Positions 7,001-8,084 of a stretch of 8,084 nt of DNA are shown here, piece by piece. This stretch comes from an uncultured Flammeovirgaceae bacterium (lineage in GTDB: Bacteria > Bacteroidota > Bacteroidia > Cytophagales > Cyclobacteriaceae): positions 1-8,084 of the forward strand of contig CAMLLI010000156.1 of the NCBI GenBank assembly GCA_946480685.1, in the 5' to 3' direction. The position numbers were made by a program, and so were the translations under genes. Under the pieces are notes generated by a model, which saw nothing but the letters and a program-made list of their open reading frames with translations, made no database searches and was not told the origin of the DNA. Position 1 is the first letter of the stretch, and every line of letters starts with the position of its first letter.

Positions 7001-8041
7001 CACTCAACACCGGGTGTTGGTTTGATATCACCTCCTCCTCACCACGATATATATTCTATTGAAGATCTTGCCCAGTTGATCTTTGATTTGAAGAATGCTA
7101 ACCGTCAGGCACGTATTAATGTGAAGCTTGTATCGCAGGCTGGTGTTGGTACTGTTGCCGCCGGTGTAGCAAAAGCAAAAGCAGATGCTATATTAATCTC
7201 GGGTGCTGATGGCGGAACCGGTGCATCACCGATCAGCTCGATGCGTCACGCAGGTTTACCTTGGGAACTTGGTCTTGCAGAAGCACATCAGACGCTTGTA
7301 AAAAATAATCTGAGAAGTCGCGTTACACTTCAAACTGACGGACAGATCCGTACCGGTAAAGATATAGCGGTAGCCGCTATGCTCGGTGCTGAAGAGTGGG
7401 GTGTTGCAACCGCTGCACTTGTAGTAGAAGGATGTATCATGATGCGTAAGTGTCACCTGAATACATGCCCTGTAGGTATAGCAACGCAAGATCCGGATCT
7501 GCGCAAGTTGTTCACTGGTGATCCTGATCACGTAGTAAACTTCTTCCGCTTCCTCGCACAGGATCTTCGCGAGAATATGGCTGAGCTTGGTTTCCGTACC
7601 GTGAACGAAATGATTGGCCGCAGTGATATGCTGCGCGTTCGTCAGGACATCGATCATTGGAAAGTGAAGAAACTTGATCTCTCTCCTATACTTCACCAGG
7701 AAACTGCTTACGATGGTGTTGGACTATATAAGCAGATCGAACAGGATTTCGAACTCGAGAAAGTTCTCGACTGGAAACTGGTTGAAGCAGCACGTCCGGC
7801 ACTTGACGATGCAGAAGCTGTACAAGAGAAGTTCATCATCCATAATATAGATCGTTCTGTAGGAGCGTTGCTCTCGAACGAGATATCGAAGAAGTATAAA
7901 GGCAAAGGTTTACCGGAAGATACGGTTCACTTCCAGTTTAAAGGTTCGGCAGGTCAGAGCTTCGCGGTATTCGGTGCTCCTGGTTTAACATTCGAACTTG
8001 AAGGTGAAGCGAACGATTACTTCGGAAAAGGTTTATCAGGT
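4055..8041 (+). CDS. gltB: glutamate synthase large subunit GltB, 3'-partial
   Basis: Large (alpha) subunit of glutamate synthase (GOGAT), which converts glutamine plus 2-oxoglutarate to two glutamate, with electrons normally from NADPH through GltD; central to ammonia assimilation. 1,329 genuine codons are present of about 1,500. The first 18 residues are a short propeptide, leaving Cys19 (HDA|CGIGF) as the N-terminal nucleophile of the class II glutamine amidotransferase domain, which runs to roughly 400 and includes EHRGG...TGDGAG near 48-64 and AHNGEINTIRGN near 250-261. A central linking domain follows. The FMN-binding synthase domain spans about 855-1190, with GEGGED near 909 and GAKPGEGGQLPGHK near 960. 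The 3Fe-4S cysteines are 1127, 1133 and 1138 (C-x5-C-x4-C). The C-terminal GxGxG beta-helix domain starts but is cut at YFGKGLSG. The reading frame continues to 8084 only through adapter sequence, so the tail after Gly1329 is artificial. gltD may follow but is not visible. Confidence 0.97.
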
Positions 8042-8084
8042 ATATCGGAAGAGCGTCGTGTAGGGAATTGGTGTGTGTGGCGGG
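8042..8084. other. Illumina TruSeq adapter read-through (artefact)
   Basis: From 8044 the sequence ATCGGAAGAGC followed by GTCGTGTAGGGAA matches the reverse complement of the Illumina TruSeq universal (read 1) adapter. Aligned without gaps from 8042, the first 26 bases have one mismatch (T for G at 8043). The remaining 17 have nine, but still match GTGT and CGG in register, as expected from low-quality read ends. The native gltB sequence ends at the Gly codon 8039-8041, where the family normally continues with Gly-Lys after GLSG. The segment is not genomic and should be trimmed. Confidence 0.93.

Noticed and set aside
7256..7696. 146-codon open frame on the - strand
   Set aside because: It is antisense to the GltB FMN/3Fe-4S region and has no family features; a shadow of conserved coding sequence.

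Overview
The window looks like a complete short contig from a member of the Bacteroidota, most likely of Cytophagales/Chitinophagia type. This is an inference from protein flavour, A-rich leaders without clear Shine-Dalgarno sites, and the style of the intergenic repeats. All supported genes lie on the + strand. Both ends cut through a gene: the 5' end lacks the first dozen or so codons of a thiolase, and the 3' end stops inside the glutamate synthase large subunit.

Layout. 2-1165: 3-oxoadipyl-CoA/acetyl-CoA thiolase (PcaF/PaaJ type), 5'-partial. 1172-1237: a near-perfect palindrome built from eight 8-bp units. 1245-1991: truA, tRNA pseudouridine synthase. 1995-2035: short 10-bp-phased repeat. 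2059-2547: ispF, MEP-pathway isoprenoid synthesis. 2534-2794 and 2784-3002: a hicA-hicB toxin-antitoxin pair, with hicA overlapping the 3' end of ispF. 3061-3090: a second, different 10-bp-phased repeat. 3100-3771: mnmD, tRNA wobble-uridine methyltransferase. 3772-4054: an AT-rich leader with a 10-bp direct repeat and a 7-bp inverted repeat. 4055-8041: gltB, 3'-partial. 8042-8084: not genomic DNA but Illumina TruSeq adapter read-through.

How the genes relate. Most of the content is housekeeping: two tRNA-modification enzymes (TruA, MnmD), one isoprenoid enzyme (IspF) and the ammonia-assimilation enzyme GltB, with a catabolic or biosynthetic thiolase upstream. The only accessory element is hicAB. 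It is AT-richer than ispF and translationally interlocked with it. ispF-hicA-hicB form one overlapping cluster; the other genes are separated by gaps of 67-283 bases. Three successive gaps carry three different short-period repeats.

I see no convincing undescribed system. The most noteworthy items are the adapter sequence at the 3' end, which gives GltB a false C-terminal tail, the octamer-built palindrome between the thiolase gene and truA, and the hicAB insertion into the ispF transcription unit.
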